Below, one piece after another: positions 24,620 to 33,228 of a stretch of DNA of 64,000 bases (the stretch's first letter is position 1; every line of letters starts with the position of its first letter). Made by a program: the position numbers and the translations under genes. The notes beneath the pieces were generated by a model. That model was not told the DNA's origin, made no database searches, and worked only from the letters and a program-made list of their open reading frames with translations. The stretch comes from Bacteroidales bacterium. GTDB taxonomy: Bacteria > Bacteroidota > Bacteroidia > Bacteroidales > P3. The stretch is from NCBI GenBank assembly GCA_017449525.1, contig JAFTFL010000006.1:118381-182380 (forward strand). The letters are read 5' to 3'.

Positions 24620-26314
24620 ATGCAGATTCACAACACTTCCGCAAAACAATCCCCCTCTATACACTTCTTTGCAGTTCTCCTAAGCCTAACACTCATCAGT
24701 GCATGTCCGTTCACCCTCTGGGCTCAAATAGGGCATGGAGGTAGCCCCATGTTCAACTTTGAAGGGCGTAAAGCACCTGTCGACTATGTCATACTGGACA
24801 CGTTGAGTAACCAGACTTGTCTACAGGAGGACATGGACGAAACCGCTGGTGGAGGACCAATGCGCATCGGCGTGCAACGCAAGGTCAAACTCTCGCCTGT
24901 CAACTGCGGTCGGTGGACCACGCTGGAAGACGGCTCTCGCGTGTGGCGCGTCGCTGTGCAATCACCTGGTGCCCGTTTTGTATCACTTTTCTTTTCGCAC
25001 TTTCGCCTCCCCCAGGGAGCAGAGATGTACTTCTATGATGCCACGGGGTACCTCGTTCTTGGCCGCTACCTATCCGACGATGTCAAACCAGACAGCACCT
25101 TCTTCACCCAAGCAATACCAGGTGAGACCGTCTACATCGAATACCATATCCCTCAGTCTTGCAGCGACAACGGTGAACTACTCATCAGTGAGTTGTGCCA
25201 TGGCTACAAGGACTTTCTGCGCGATGACATGTTACCCAGTCGCAAGGGAGCCATCGGAAACTCTGAGGGTAATTGCCACATCAACATAGCATGCGCTACC
25301 GCAGACAACTACCGCGACCAATCACACGCAGTGTGCTGCATCACCATCTCTACCACACAGGGCACCTACCTGTGCAGTGGCACCCTAATGAACAACACAG
25401 CACTCGACAAGACACCCTACGTCCTCTCAGCCCATCACTGTCAGGATATCACGGGCACCATCACGAGGTTCACCTTCTACTTCAACTACGAGTCGACCAC
25501 CTGCAGTGGCTCGTACGGACGCATTGACCAGTCCATCACGGGTGCTGACATTGTGGCCAAGCAAAGTCGCAGTAGTGGATCCGATTTTCTCCTGTTGCGC
25601 TTGCACCAGATGGTACCCGACGAGTACGAGCCTTTCTACGCAGGATGGGATCGTTCACAGGTACAGCAGCCAACCATCGGATGCTGTATTCATCACCCTG
25701 GCGGAGACCTCAAGAAAATATCCATTCCCTACTCCGTCCGCATTGGTGAAGGGAGTCTTCTGCCCTACTACCGTGCACAATGGAACAGACAGGGTGTTGT
25801 GGAAGGCGGCTCCTCTGGTTCGGCCTTGTTCAATAAGAGCGGCTTGGTAATAGGTCAACTTTATGGGGGCACAAGCAGTTGCACCAATGCATCGGGCCCT
25901 AACAGCTACGACTACTACGGACGTCTTGCATACTCTTGGACAGGAGGCGGTTCGGCATCCAGCCGTCTCAAGGACTGGCTCGACCCCACCAATTCAGGAG
26001 TCAACAGCCTGTCGGGTAGTTATGGCGACAGTTTGGTCTACACCGTGCCCACCTTTCAAGACACATTGTTGCTCTCTTGCTTCCCCAATCCATCATTAGA
26101 TGGCATGGTCTCTTTCGAGGTTGACAGTCCAGGCGAAGTTCTTCTACAGATCTACAATACCAAGGGGCTCCTTGTGGATGAAATGCGTTCTACTTTTGCC
26201 ACCAATACGCAACGCATCGACCTCTCCCACTTGCAAGCAGGCTCCTACGTCGTATTGCTCACGCAAGGCGACAAGACCTACCACGGCGTTGTAGTCATTG
26301 CCAGAACCAACTGA
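24620..26314 (+). CDS. Secreted Lys-C-like serine protease with T9SS sorting domain
   Basis: A 564-residue exported protein. After a signal peptide ending LWAQ comes a propeptide-like beta region, then a trypsin-fold (S1) domain resembling lysyl endopeptidase: His in VLSAHHC, Asp in SGSDFLLLRL and Ser in VEGGSSGSALF, with many paired cysteines. The last 80 residues (LSCFPNPSLDG ... LSHLQAGSYVVLLTQGDKTYHGVVVI) form a type A C-terminal domain for secretion and surface anchoring through the type IX system. Specificity for lysine is inferred from fold resemblance only. It is preceded by its own promoter and followed by a 415-base gap. Confidence 0.88.
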   Translation: MQIHNTSAKQSPSIHFFAVLLSLTLISACPFTLWAQIGHGGSPMFNFEGRKAPVDYVILDTLSNQTCLQEDMDETAGGGPMRIGVQRKVKLSPVNCGRWTTLEDGSRVWRVAVQSPGARFVSLFFSHFRLPQGAEMYFYDATGYLVLGRYLSDDVKPDSTFFTQAIPGETVYIEYHIPQSCSDNGELLISELCHGYKDFLRDDMLPSRKGAIGNSEGNCHINIACATADNYRDQSHAVCCITISTTQGTYLCSGTLMNNTALDKTPYVLSAHHCQDITGTITRFTFYFNYESTTCSGSYGRIDQSITGADIVAKQSRSSGSDFLLLRLHQMVPDEYEPFYAGWDRSQVQQPTIGCCIHHPGGDLKKISIPYSVRIGEGSLLPYYRAQWNRQGVVEGGSSGSALFNKSGLVIGQLYGGTSSCTNASGPNSYDYYGRLAYSWTGGGSASSRLKDWLDPTNSGVNSLSGSYGDSLVYTVPTFQDTLLLSCFPNPSLDGMVSFEVDSPGEVLLQIYNTKGLLVDEMRSTFATNTQRIDLSHLQAGSYVVLLTQGDKTYHGVVVIARTN

Positions 26315-26453
26315 CATTTATTCACTCTGCACAAAAAACTATCGGGACAACCGCATCCTATTGTACACCTCAGCCATATTGGCTATTATCTCCTTCTCAA
26401 TAGCAACGCACACACAAAGATGGCTGTAAGCAATCCACTTCGCATAATTTTCG

Positions 26454-26461
26454 TATCTTTG
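26454..26461 (+). promoter_or_regulatory. Promoter box for the FN3 T9SS cargo gene
   Basis: TATCTTTG, continued by CG, is an exact TAnnTTTG match 269 bases before ATG 26730, implying a leader of about 265 bases. Confidence 0.6.
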
Positions 26462-26729
26462 CGCAATTAAAAGGGATTTTCATGCAGAGTATTAATCACT
26501 CTAAGCCACTGGCTATCACCCCCCCCACCAGAACAGCAGACCATTCGAATGCTGGCTTGATGAGTGGTTACACAGCAATAAGTCATCCTTTTTTCTTCTT
26601 TTTCAACCTCGTTTTAGAACAAAATCTGCCGTTTGGTGCATGCATCAAGCGGAGCTTGGCCTTGCTGTCTCACCACGGCAGGGTACACCATCATGCATAA
26701 CCTTTAACAACATTAATTCATAAACACCA
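26462..26729 (+). other. Long 5' leader of the FN3 T9SS gene
   Basis: No protein gene is supported in the gap 26315-26729. The part after the promoter contains a C-tract followed by C-A (about 26519-26527), a T-rich tract (26587-26604) and GGTGCATGCATC, which can fold on itself. A 72-codon frame starting at 26482 has no domain and an unconvincing composition. The length suggests post-transcriptional control, but no known riboswitch is recognised. Confidence 0.35.
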
Positions 26730-29150
26730 ATGAAAAGGATTTACAGAACAACACTTCTTGTGGTAGCATCCTTGCTGCCCATGATTTCGATGGCACAATC
26801 TGTGGTGGACTACACCATGACAACAGGTGCCAGCCGCGACAAGTGGAAGACCCTAACCTCTTCTGCAACCGTGTGCCAATGGACCAAATATTCGTCAAGT
26901 AACATTGACGACAATGCGACCAGCGTTCTTACACTACCGTTCGGTTTCAAGTTGGGCGGAACCACTTACAACAACTTCTCCGTGAGTATCAACGGTCGTA
27001 TGGGACTGGGCTCAACGCTCATCGAAACGAGTACTGGCCTTGCGTTCACTCCTGGCAATGCTGGTACATTCGCCCCATGTATCGCACCGTTTGCCTGCGA
27101 CCTTAAGTTGTACACAAGCGGTTCAAGCACCTCGCGTAGCTACGTAAAATACCAGACTTTTGGCTCTTCGCCCAACCGCACCTTTGTGGTAGAATGGCGG
27201 ACGGGACGCTATTACAGAGGGTCTGCCATTGACACAGTCAACTTCCAAGTGCAACTCGACGAGGGAACGAACGTGGTACGCTTCGTGTACGGACGCTCTT
27301 ACTCTGGCGACCTGTCCCCCTATCAGGCTGGCATCAGCACAAGCGCAGGCGATGTGCTGACCATCGACCCTTCGAGCTTCGTTCTTATCAAGGCTCCTAC
27401 CTCCTCGACGTTCGACCTTTGGCCAGGCGAGTATCGCTACTTCGAACTGACCCCTGGCAGTGTACCAGCATGCCCCTCTATGATTTTGCGTGCATCCGCC
27501 TCAGTTCAAAGCAGCAACCGCGCTTCCATTACGTGGGAAGCCAGTGCCTCCTCGTCTTCGCCTACCTATAATGTAAAACTGAAGAACAACAATACGGGCT
27601 CTGTAAAGAACTTCACTGAGACAAGTACCACCAAGTCGTTCAACACCCTTGAGCCCACTACTCCTTACACTGTGGAGATTAGCTCCACTTGCAATCCTTC
27701 GCAAGTTCTCAGTGTGGATTTCTCCACCCGTTGTATGGAAACACGCGACATCATTCCTACAGCTACCACATCTGGTGAAGACAGCTACATTGGTCCTGTC
27801 AACAACTATTACCGCTACAGCATGACTCAGTCCATCTTCCTCAACAGCGAGGTGGGCACTGTGGCATTCCCCATCAAAACCATCAGCATTGCCTATATCG
27901 ACTCGGTAAACATTCCGGTCAGCAGATTCCACGAAATGACTGCAAAGAACAACGTCAGCATCTACATGGGACATACCACCAAGACTAAGTTCGATGTCAT
28001 TGACGACCGCATCGACTTTAGCAGTATGCAAAAGGTGTACCAGGGTGACCTGAACTGCACCCAGAGCGGATGGAATGATTTCGAACTTTCCGTCCCGTTC
28101 AACTACGACGGACATAGTAATCTGGTTGTGGCCATAATCGATAGTTCCAGAGCCTACGACTGCGACAGCAAGCACTATCACTTCGGTAGATCCGCCACCA
28201 CAGAAAAGCGCTTCTTCCATTCCTACACCGATCAGAGCACCATTGACCTCAACAGTCCTCAGAACGCAACTCTGCTTGAAAAACGTCCCACCATGCGCTT
28301 CATGTCCTGCTTTGCACCCTGCACGGCACCGACACTGAGCATTAGCGGCATTGCCACCAGCAGTGCAGACTTCAGCTGGACGGCCACTTCGTGTGCCAGC
28401 ACAGCCTACAGCAACTATGAGATTGAATATGGTCCTGCAGGCTTCAACCACGGCGAGGGTACCTCTCAGCAGGTCGATGGAAGCACCACTGCCACCATCA
28501 CGGGATTGCAAGACGGAGTGGACTACAAAGCTTATGTACGCGTAGTCGATGCCTCTGGCAACGCCAAGAGCGAATGGAGCAATGCCGTTGACTTCTCGAC
28601 CAATCCCTGTGGCATTCCGCAGAATGTGGCCAAGCAGAATGAGACCGAAAACACCGTTACCATCACCTGGACCGCCGGTCTGAACGGTACAGGCATGTAC
28701 GAGGTAGAATATGGTCCTCAGGGCTTCACCCACGGCAACGGTACCACCAAAACCGTTGGAGCCACCAATACGCAGCTCAACGGCCTACAGGCAGATGTAG
28801 TCTACATGGCCTACGTACGCACCCAGTGTGGTTCGGACAGCTACAGTGCATGGAGCGCTCCTGTCTATATTCACGGTGAGAATGCTATTGACATCGCTAC
28901 GATGGAGAACGCCATCAGCATCTACCCGAACCCCACTTCTGCTGAGGCTACCATCGCCGTCAGTGGTCTTGAAGGCAACGTGCAGATGACTCTCATCGAC
29001 CTCAACGGTCGCACCATACGCGCTGCTTCGTGGAACTGCGCAGGCGACTGCACCGAGACCCTCAACGTTGAAGGCTTAGCCAAGGGTATCTACTTCGTAC
29101 GCCTAAGCAGCGACAACACCAACGTGGTGAAGAAGCTCGTTGTGAAATAA
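26730..29150 (+). CDS. Large secreted T9SS cargo protein with FN3 repeats
   Basis: An 806-residue exported protein with signal peptide MKRIYRTTLLVVASLLPMISMAQ. Residues 25-230 form a beta-sandwich region (FGFKLGGTTYNNFSVSINGRMGL); fibronectin type III-like modules follow at about 245-335, 535-625 and 630-715. The last two carry near-identical phrases, YEIEYGPAGFNHGEGT and YEVEYGPQGFTHGNGT. The last 80 residues (ISIYPNPTSAEATIAVSGLEG ... GLAKGIYFVRLSSDNTNVVKKLVVK) are a textbook type A T9SS sorting domain. No catalytic motif is seen; it may be an adhesin or binding protein. Three hairpins follow the stop. Confidence 0.88.
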   Translation: MKRIYRTTLLVVASLLPMISMAQSVVDYTMTTGASRDKWKTLTSSATVCQWTKYSSSNIDDNATSVLTLPFGFKLGGTTYNNFSVSINGRMGLGSTLIETSTGLAFTPGNAGTFAPCIAPFACDLKLYTSGSSTSRSYVKYQTFGSSPNRTFVVEWRTGRYYRGSAIDTVNFQVQLDEGTNVVRFVYGRSYSGDLSPYQAGISTSAGDVLTIDPSSFVLIKAPTSSTFDLWPGEYRYFELTPGSVPACPSMILRASASVQSSNRASITWEASASSSSPTYNVKLKNNNTGSVKNFTETSTTKSFNTLEPTTPYTVEISSTCNPSQVLSVDFSTRCMETRDIIPTATTSGEDSYIGPVNNYYRYSMTQSIFLNSEVGTVAFPIKTISIAYIDSVNIPVSRFHEMTAKNNVSIYMGHTTKTKFDVIDDRIDFSSMQKVYQGDLNCTQSGWNDFELSVPFNYDGHSNLVVAIIDSSRAYDCDSKHYHFGRSATTEKRFFHSYTDQSTIDLNSPQNATLLEKRPTMRFMSCFAPCTAPTLSISGIATSSADFSWTATSCASTAYSNYEIEYGPAGFNHGEGTSQQVDGSTTATITGLQDGVDYKAYVRVVDASGNAKSEWSNAVDFSTNPCGIPQNVAKQNETENTVTITWTAGLNGTGMYEVEYGPQGFTHGNGTTKTVGATNTQLNGLQADVVYMAYVRTQCGSDSYSAWSAPVYIHGENAIDIATMENAISIYPNPTSAEATIAVSGLEGNVQMTLIDLNGRTIRAASWNCAGDCTETLNVEGLAKGIYFVRLSSDNTNVVKKLVVK

Positions 29151-29165
29151 TCTGACCTTTCCTCT

Positions 29166-29285
29166 AAGGCGCTGCGTTCCCCGAGACGCAGTGCCTTACC
29201 CCAACACTCAGCAGAGATTCTCTGCTAAACAACTACAAAACCATAAGCCGACCCGAAGAGCCCATGCGCCTCTTCGGGTCGGCTT
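29166..29285 (+). terminator. Three consecutive hairpins ending in an intrinsic terminator
   Basis: Hairpin 1 is AAGGCGCTGCGT (29166-29177) with ACGCAGTGCCTT (29186-29197), one G-U pair. Hairpin 2 is AGCAGAG (29210-29216) with CTCTGCT (29220-29226). Hairpin 3 is AAGCCGACCCGAAGAG (29245-29260) with CTCTTCGGGTCGGCTT (29270-29285), a perfect 16-base stem followed by CCTTTTG. The last is a strong terminator for the T9SS gene. Confidence 0.8.
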
Positions 29286-29300
29286 CCTTTTGTCAGTCCT

Positions 29301-29592
29301 GCTGTCTCCGAGCAAAGCCTCTTACTCAACCAAACTAACGGCAGCTCGCCCTTACTCCTATAACCCAGCTGTCTCCGAGCAAAGCCTCTTACTCAACCAA
29401 ACTAACGGCAGCTCGCCCTTACTCCCATAACCCAGCTGTCTCCGAGCAAAGCCTCTTACTCAACCAAACTAACGGCAGCTCACCCTTATTCCCATATTCC
29501 AGCCGACTGAGAGTAAAATCCCTTACTCAAACAAACTAATGGCAGCTCACCCTTATTACCATATTCCAGCTGACTGAGAGTAAAACTACCAC
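29301..29592. repeat. 67-base tandem repeat, 4.3 copies
   Basis: Units start at 29301, 29368, 29435 and 29502, with a partial fifth at 29569. The first three are nearly identical (GCTGTCTCCGAGCAAAGCC then TCTTACTCAACCAAACTAAC); the fourth and fifth are diverged (GCYGACTGAGAGTAAAA). The array fills the space between the terminator of the T9SS gene and the convergent TonB receptor gene. The unit length equals that of the array at 9635, and both contain GCCCT and TCCGAG followed by GCCT and CTTAC. Confidence 0.92.
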
Positions 29593-29622
29593 ATCTTCAG
29601 CAGCCAGCAAGCGACAGCGAGA

Positions 29623-29643
29623 CCCCCCCCCGCTCAAGGGGGG
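29623..29643 (-). terminator. C9/G6 hairpin near the end of the TonB receptor gene
   Basis: A run of nine C (29623-29631) faces six G (29638-29643) across GCTCAA, 41 bases beyond the receptor stop. It could end the minus-strand transcript, although no U-tract follows. Confidence 0.45.
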
Positions 29644-29683
29644 CTGAATCAAAGATACTTCCGTGTAAAAGCCGATGCCCAGC

Positions 29684-31819
29684 TTAGTGCTTCGGCAGGT
29701 CGAGCGATAGCCCTACGATATACGTACGTCCCAATGTATAAGGTGAGTTGTATGCATAGTGCTGCGGCCTATAGTTTAACAGGTTATCCACTGTAGCCGT
29801 AACCGTCAAGCAGTCCCAGAACTTGGCACTTGCCACCAACTTCACCAGCCCGTATCCTGAAGAGGTAAAAGGCTCATAACTATCGTATGCGCCATCGGTA
29901 GAGGTGGTGATTACGTAGTAGGTCGCAGCCGAGAGATAGCGCGCACCCAGCGTAGCCGTCATCCGAACCTGCGACCACTGCTGTTCGTACGAGGCCTGTG
30001 CCGTAACCGAGTGTGGTCGTGTGTCCGACGTAGGCAACGCATCACCACGGGGGAACTCATGAAACAACGTGTACCCCGCCTTAAAAGCAAAACCTCCGTC
30101 GGTACGAAGCCGCAACGCCAAATCTACCGAGGCCAAGTCCGTTCCCTCCACGTTTCGATATTCCATCGCACCGCGTCCGTCCGACATAGCTGGGTTCCAT
30201 ACAGTCGTTATCTCGTTGCCAAGGCGGTTGTAGTACGCAGTAGCCGACGCAGTAGCGTACTCGTCTCCATATTCCGCCGAAAGTGTAAAACAGTGGCTCA
30301 CCTCGCTCTCCAGGTCCGCATTGCCGTAGATGTTGAAGATGTTCGCCATGTTGAAGTCCATATACAGTTCTTTCAACGTAGGCGCACGGAAACCCTTGGC
30401 GTAGGTAGCTCGTAGGCGGTAGTGGCCCGACTTGTACATCGCCGCCACCTTGGGCGAACACTCTACACCGTAGAGCGAAAAGTAATCCACCCTTATTCCC
30501 CCGATAATGTTCCAGTGGGCAGAAGGCTCCCACTCAGCTTGCGCAAAGAGGTCAGCAGTCTGCTGCCTGTGGTCCGAGGCATCAGCACTGAACTGGTAGG
30601 ACAGCAAGTAGTCATCCATGGCATCCACGCCCAAGGATAACTCGAGTTTCGGACTAAAACTGTGGTGCATCAGCAGTCGGCAGGAGTTCTGCACATTCTT
30701 GTAGTCCAAGTACTCTTTGTCCACAAGTGGGTAGAAGTCGCTCTTGTCGTAGCGGTCAAAACTATATGAGGCTTCGAGCGAAGTGCTGTCGCCTATCGCA
30801 CTGGCCAAGCGCAACCCTCCACTGAAGTCTCTGGCACGTGGCTTGTCGTCCACCGCATCGTCGCGCTCATGGAAGTAGTAGCCCACCCTTCCTGTCAAAG
30901 AGATGCGGTCCGAAAGGCGCAGGCTCATCTTGTCCTTGAAGTTCCACTGCTGGTTGCCATACACCTGTGTACTGTCACCATCGGTGTCGACCACATAATA
31001 GCTGCTTGCTCCATCGGTGTTCATATTTAGCAGGTTGCTCCAGCGTCCCTGCTTGACTCCGGCCGTCGCTCCGTAACCGTACTGGCCGTAACGCGATGCG
31101 TGGCGTCCGTTGAGGCTGAGCGACCACGGGTCATTTTGCCTTTTGGTGATGATGTTGACTACCGCACCCACGGCATTGCTTCCGTAGAGTACCGTGGCTG
31201 CACCCTTTATCACTTCGATGCGTTCCACATCGGACACATTCAGCCGTCCGTAGTCAATGTTGTCGAGCGTTTCCCCTGCCAGACGTTCCCCATCGACGAG
31301 GAAAAGCACCGACATACCACCAGTACCCTGCACATTGATAGCAACCTGCTGGTTCATGCTGTAGGAGAACTCCACTCCTGGCAGCTCCTGTTCCAGCACC
31401 TCGCGCACCGTAGATGCATCCGATGCCGCTATCTCCTCGCTCGATATCACTTTGGTAACGATGGGCGTATTGGCCAATGTGCGGGGTGTACGCGTAGCAG
31501 TGACCGTGATGGCGTTGAGCATGCCGAGGCTGCGCAGGCGTACCACCACAGCGGTGTCGCCCGCCTGCACCTCCTGCTCGGCCGACCCATAGCCCACCAG
31601 CTGCACCTGCAGTCGGTAGTGACCAGCCGGTAGGTCGAAGGCAAAATGGCCTTGCTCGTCGCACTGGCGCATCATGCGCATGTCCACTACCGACACTGTG
31701 GCAGCTGCCAACGCCTCGCCGTGGTTGTCCACCACCACGCCTCTGACGGGCAGTGCCACCACTTCGGCCTGCGCCAGCACCACGAAGCACAGCAGCCAAG
31801 CAGCTGCCAGCAAACGCAT
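29684..31819 (-). CDS. TonB-dependent outer-membrane receptor (HmuR-like)
   Basis: A receptor of about 711 residues. A signal peptide (MRLLAAAWLLCFVVLAQA) is followed by a carboxypeptidase-like regulatory domain (VVDNHGEALAAATVSVVD), the plug domain (VISSEEIAASDASTVREVLEQELPG ... VERIEVIKGAATVLYGSNAVGAVVNIITKR) and a 22-strand barrel ending in LSLDLPKH. It directly follows a HmuY-like gene, so the likely cargo is haem or another porphyrin. The FRAP motif is present (GFRAPTLKEL), but the usual NPNL is NADL and I see no histidine between them, so the ligand may differ. Upstream starts at 31852 and 31864 are possible; 31819 gives the cleanest signal peptide. Confidence 0.9.
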   Translation of the reverse strand: MRLLAAAWLLCFVVLAQAEVVALPVRGVVVDNHGEALAAATVSVVDMRMMRQCDEQGHFAFDLPAGHYRLQVQLVGYGSAEQEVQAGDTAVVVRLRSLGMLNAITVTATRTPRTLANTPIVTKVISSEEIAASDASTVREVLEQELPGVEFSYSMNQQVAINVQGTGGMSVLFLVDGERLAGETLDNIDYGRLNVSDVERIEVIKGAATVLYGSNAVGAVVNIITKRQNDPWSLSLNGRHASRYGQYGYGATAGVKQGRWSNLLNMNTDGASSYYVVDTDGDSTQVYGNQQWNFKDKMSLRLSDRISLTGRVGYYFHERDDAVDDKPRARDFSGGLRLASAIGDSTSLEASYSFDRYDKSDFYPLVDKEYLDYKNVQNSCRLLMHHSFSPKLELSLGVDAMDDYLLSYQFSADASDHRQQTADLFAQAEWEPSAHWNIIGGIRVDYFSLYGVECSPKVAAMYKSGHYRLRATYAKGFRAPTLKELYMDFNMANIFNIYGNADLESEVSHCFTLSAEYGDEYATASATAYYNRLGNEITTVWNPAMSDGRGAMEYRNVEGTDLASVDLALRLRTDGGFAFKAGYTLFHEFPRGDALPTSDTRPHSVTAQASYEQQWSQVRMTATLGARYLSAATYYVITTSTDGAYDSYEPFTSSGYGLVKLVASAKFWDCLTVTATVDNLLNYRPQHYAYNSPYTLGRTYIVGLSLDLPKH

Positions 31820-31864
31820 CACATTTAGGTGGGAAGAAAGCCTACAAATCATGCACAAAAACAA

Positions 31865-32524
31865 TCAATCAGCACGAGCCACCGTGTCGAACACGAACGA
31901 TATCCACCCCTTGGCACCATGCAGCCGTGGGTTGGTGAAGCCCGTAAAAAGGAGCGACAGCGTAGTGCCGTCGGCCGTACGCAGCAAGTACACCCGTCCC
32001 GACGGCGTATAGATGGGGGGCATGGAGCGCATGTCCACATCGAGCCAACGGCTCAGCACCGAGTTGCGAAGCGAAGGGGCGCGCGTCAAATATCCGTCCA
32101 TCATGGTCGACATGTCAATGATGATGCTGTCGGCCACGTCAGCCTCGAAGGCCTCCTCTACAGGTAGTTCAAAGCGTCCTTCCTGCAGGTTGTACTGTAG
32201 CGTAGCGAGGGAGGTATAGTCCGTCTCAAAGGCAGCCATACCGTTGGTCCTCACGTCGTAGCGGTGTAGCGCAATGTGCCATGAGACAGGCTGTGCGAGG
32301 CTGTCGTCGTAGGGGCAGGCCGTTACGGTGTGCGTTGTCAGGTCGATGTATACCCAATCGGTGTAGGAAGTGGCATCTACCCAACTGAATGTGTGCGCAT
32401 CGTCGTCGCTGTCCCACCGCTCGGCGGGGTCGTCGTATATGCCGTCGCAACTGGCCACCACCACCAGCAGCAGACCAAGCCACCACCGCCTGTGCAACCT
32501 ATTGTCGAAAACCCTTCTCTCCAC
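31865..32524 (-). CDS. HmuY-family lipoprotein
   Basis: A 219-residue lipoprotein: hydrophobic leader and lipobox VVASCDG with Cys at residue 26. The mature part shows the HmuY pattern, beginning with SWVDATSYTDWVYIDLTTHTV and continuing with the strand pair VSWHIALHRYDVRTNG, the segment that defines this haem- or porphyrin-binding all-beta family. HmuY of Porphyromonas gingivalis binds haem through two histidines; which residues do so here cannot be read without an alignment. It ends 45 bases before the receptor start, so the pair is one transport unit. Confidence 0.82.
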   Translation of the reverse strand: MERRVFDNRLHRRWWLGLLLVVVASCDGIYDDPAERWDSDDDAHTFSWVDATSYTDWVYIDLTTHTVTACPYDDSLAQPVSWHIALHRYDVRTNGMAAFETDYTSLATLQYNLQEGRFELPVEEAFEADVADSIIIDMSTMMDGYLTRAPSLRNSVLSRWLDVDMRSMPPIYTPSGRVYLLRTADGTTLSLLFTGFTNPRLHGAKGWISFVFDTVARAD

Positions 32525-32541
32525 GCTTTATTGAACAGCAA

Positions 32542-32573
32542 CTGTGCTTGCAACCTTCCAGTTGCAAGCACAG
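32542..32573 (-). other. Intercistronic hairpin before the HmuY gene
   Basis: CTGTGCTTGCAAC (32542-32554) and GTTGCAAGCACAG (32561-32573) form a perfect 13-base stem with a six-base loop, between the calycin-like lipoprotein gene and the HmuY gene. Without a U-tract on the minus strand it is more likely a stability or processing element than a full terminator. Confidence 0.6.
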
Positions 32574-32599
32574 AGCCATGTTGAATTCCAACCTCTGAA

Positions 32600-33064
32600 C
32601 TATTCTTCTGTTTGGGGTGCCTTGCCGTTGCGGAAGGCTATCACCGTGCCACCCATGACGGATGGAACATTCAGTGTGAGGTCGAATGCAGAGCGATCCT
32701 TAGCCACACTGCCAGAGATTTCCACATCGTAGGTCGTGGGGTCGCCACCGCCATGGCCCTGCATGGTCAGTTTGCCTTTGCCCGTGAGATTGACGTTGTC
32801 TCCGCTGAGTGTGCATTCCACTCCGCTTGCGCTGAGGTTACCCCACTGAGCGAATTGGCCCGCGATGTCGACCGCTATAGAGCCATTGACAGAGATAGTC
32901 ATTTTCTCATCATCCGCATAGATAGGATTGGGTGAGTACTGGAACTTGGCCTCGGTATAGCCAGTGTAGCTACCTTCTATCATTTCGGCAGTGGTTTCTT
33001 TGTCGCAGGCCACCAGGGTGCAGGCTGCAACGAGGGTCATCAGTGCAATTTTGAGCGTCTTCAT
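32600..33064 (-). CDS. Calycin-like domain lipoprotein
   Basis: A 154-residue lipoprotein (MKTLKIALMTLVAACTLVACDK, lipobox Cys at residue 20). The rest is one small beta barrel with the typical phrases GSYTGYTEAKFQYSPNPIYADDEKMTI, LSGDNVNLTGKGKLTMQG and SAFDLTLNVPSVMGGTVIAFRNG, which match the calycin-like domain common in Bacteroidales haem loci. It is the first gene of the transcript that continues into the HmuY-like and TonB receptor genes, and probably a surface binding accessory. The ligand is unknown. Confidence 0.8.
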   Translation of the reverse strand: MKTLKIALMTLVAACTLVACDKETTAEMIEGSYTGYTEAKFQYSPNPIYADDEKMTISVNGSIAVDIAGQFAQWGNLSASGVECTLSGDNVNLTGKGKLTMQGHGGGDPTTYDVEISGSVAKDRSAFDLTLNVPSVMGGTVIAFRNGKAPQTEE

Positions 33065-33137
33065 GGTTTCTGTTTTTTTGGTTGTAAATTATTACTCAGT
33101 TCCGTGTTGCAATCCCAGCGGTTTTGCAACACGGCCA

Positions 33138-33145
33138 CAAAGATA
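33138..33145 (-). promoter_or_regulatory. Promoter box for the HmuY-type operon
   Basis: The minus strand reads TATCTTTG, an exact TAnnTTTG box, 73 bases before the ATG at 33064. I see no clear Fur-type palindrome next to it. Confidence 0.65.
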
Positions 33146-33178
33146 CTTCATTATTGAGGAGTACGCTATAACTACAAT

Positions 33179-33206
33179 TAGGTATATGCCTTGGGGCATA
33201 TACCTA
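33179..33206 (-). terminator. Hairpin terminator after the polytopic membrane protein gene
   Basis: TAGGTATATGCC (33179-33190) pairs perfectly with GGCATATACCTA (33195-33206) around a four-base loop. It lies 22 bases beyond the stop at 33229 and just upstream of the next promoter, separating two minus-strand units. Confidence 0.7.
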
Positions 33207-33228
33207 CTACCCTCGGACGCACTGCGCG

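Noticed and set aside
26482-26700. 72-codon frame in the leader of the FN3 T9SS gene
   Set aside because: No domain, low-complexity Phe run, no coding-like composition; kept as part of a long leader.
27501-28733. Minus-strand 410-codon frame opposite the FN3 gene
   Set aside because: Antisense shadow; the plus strand has signal peptide, FN3 modules and sorting domain.
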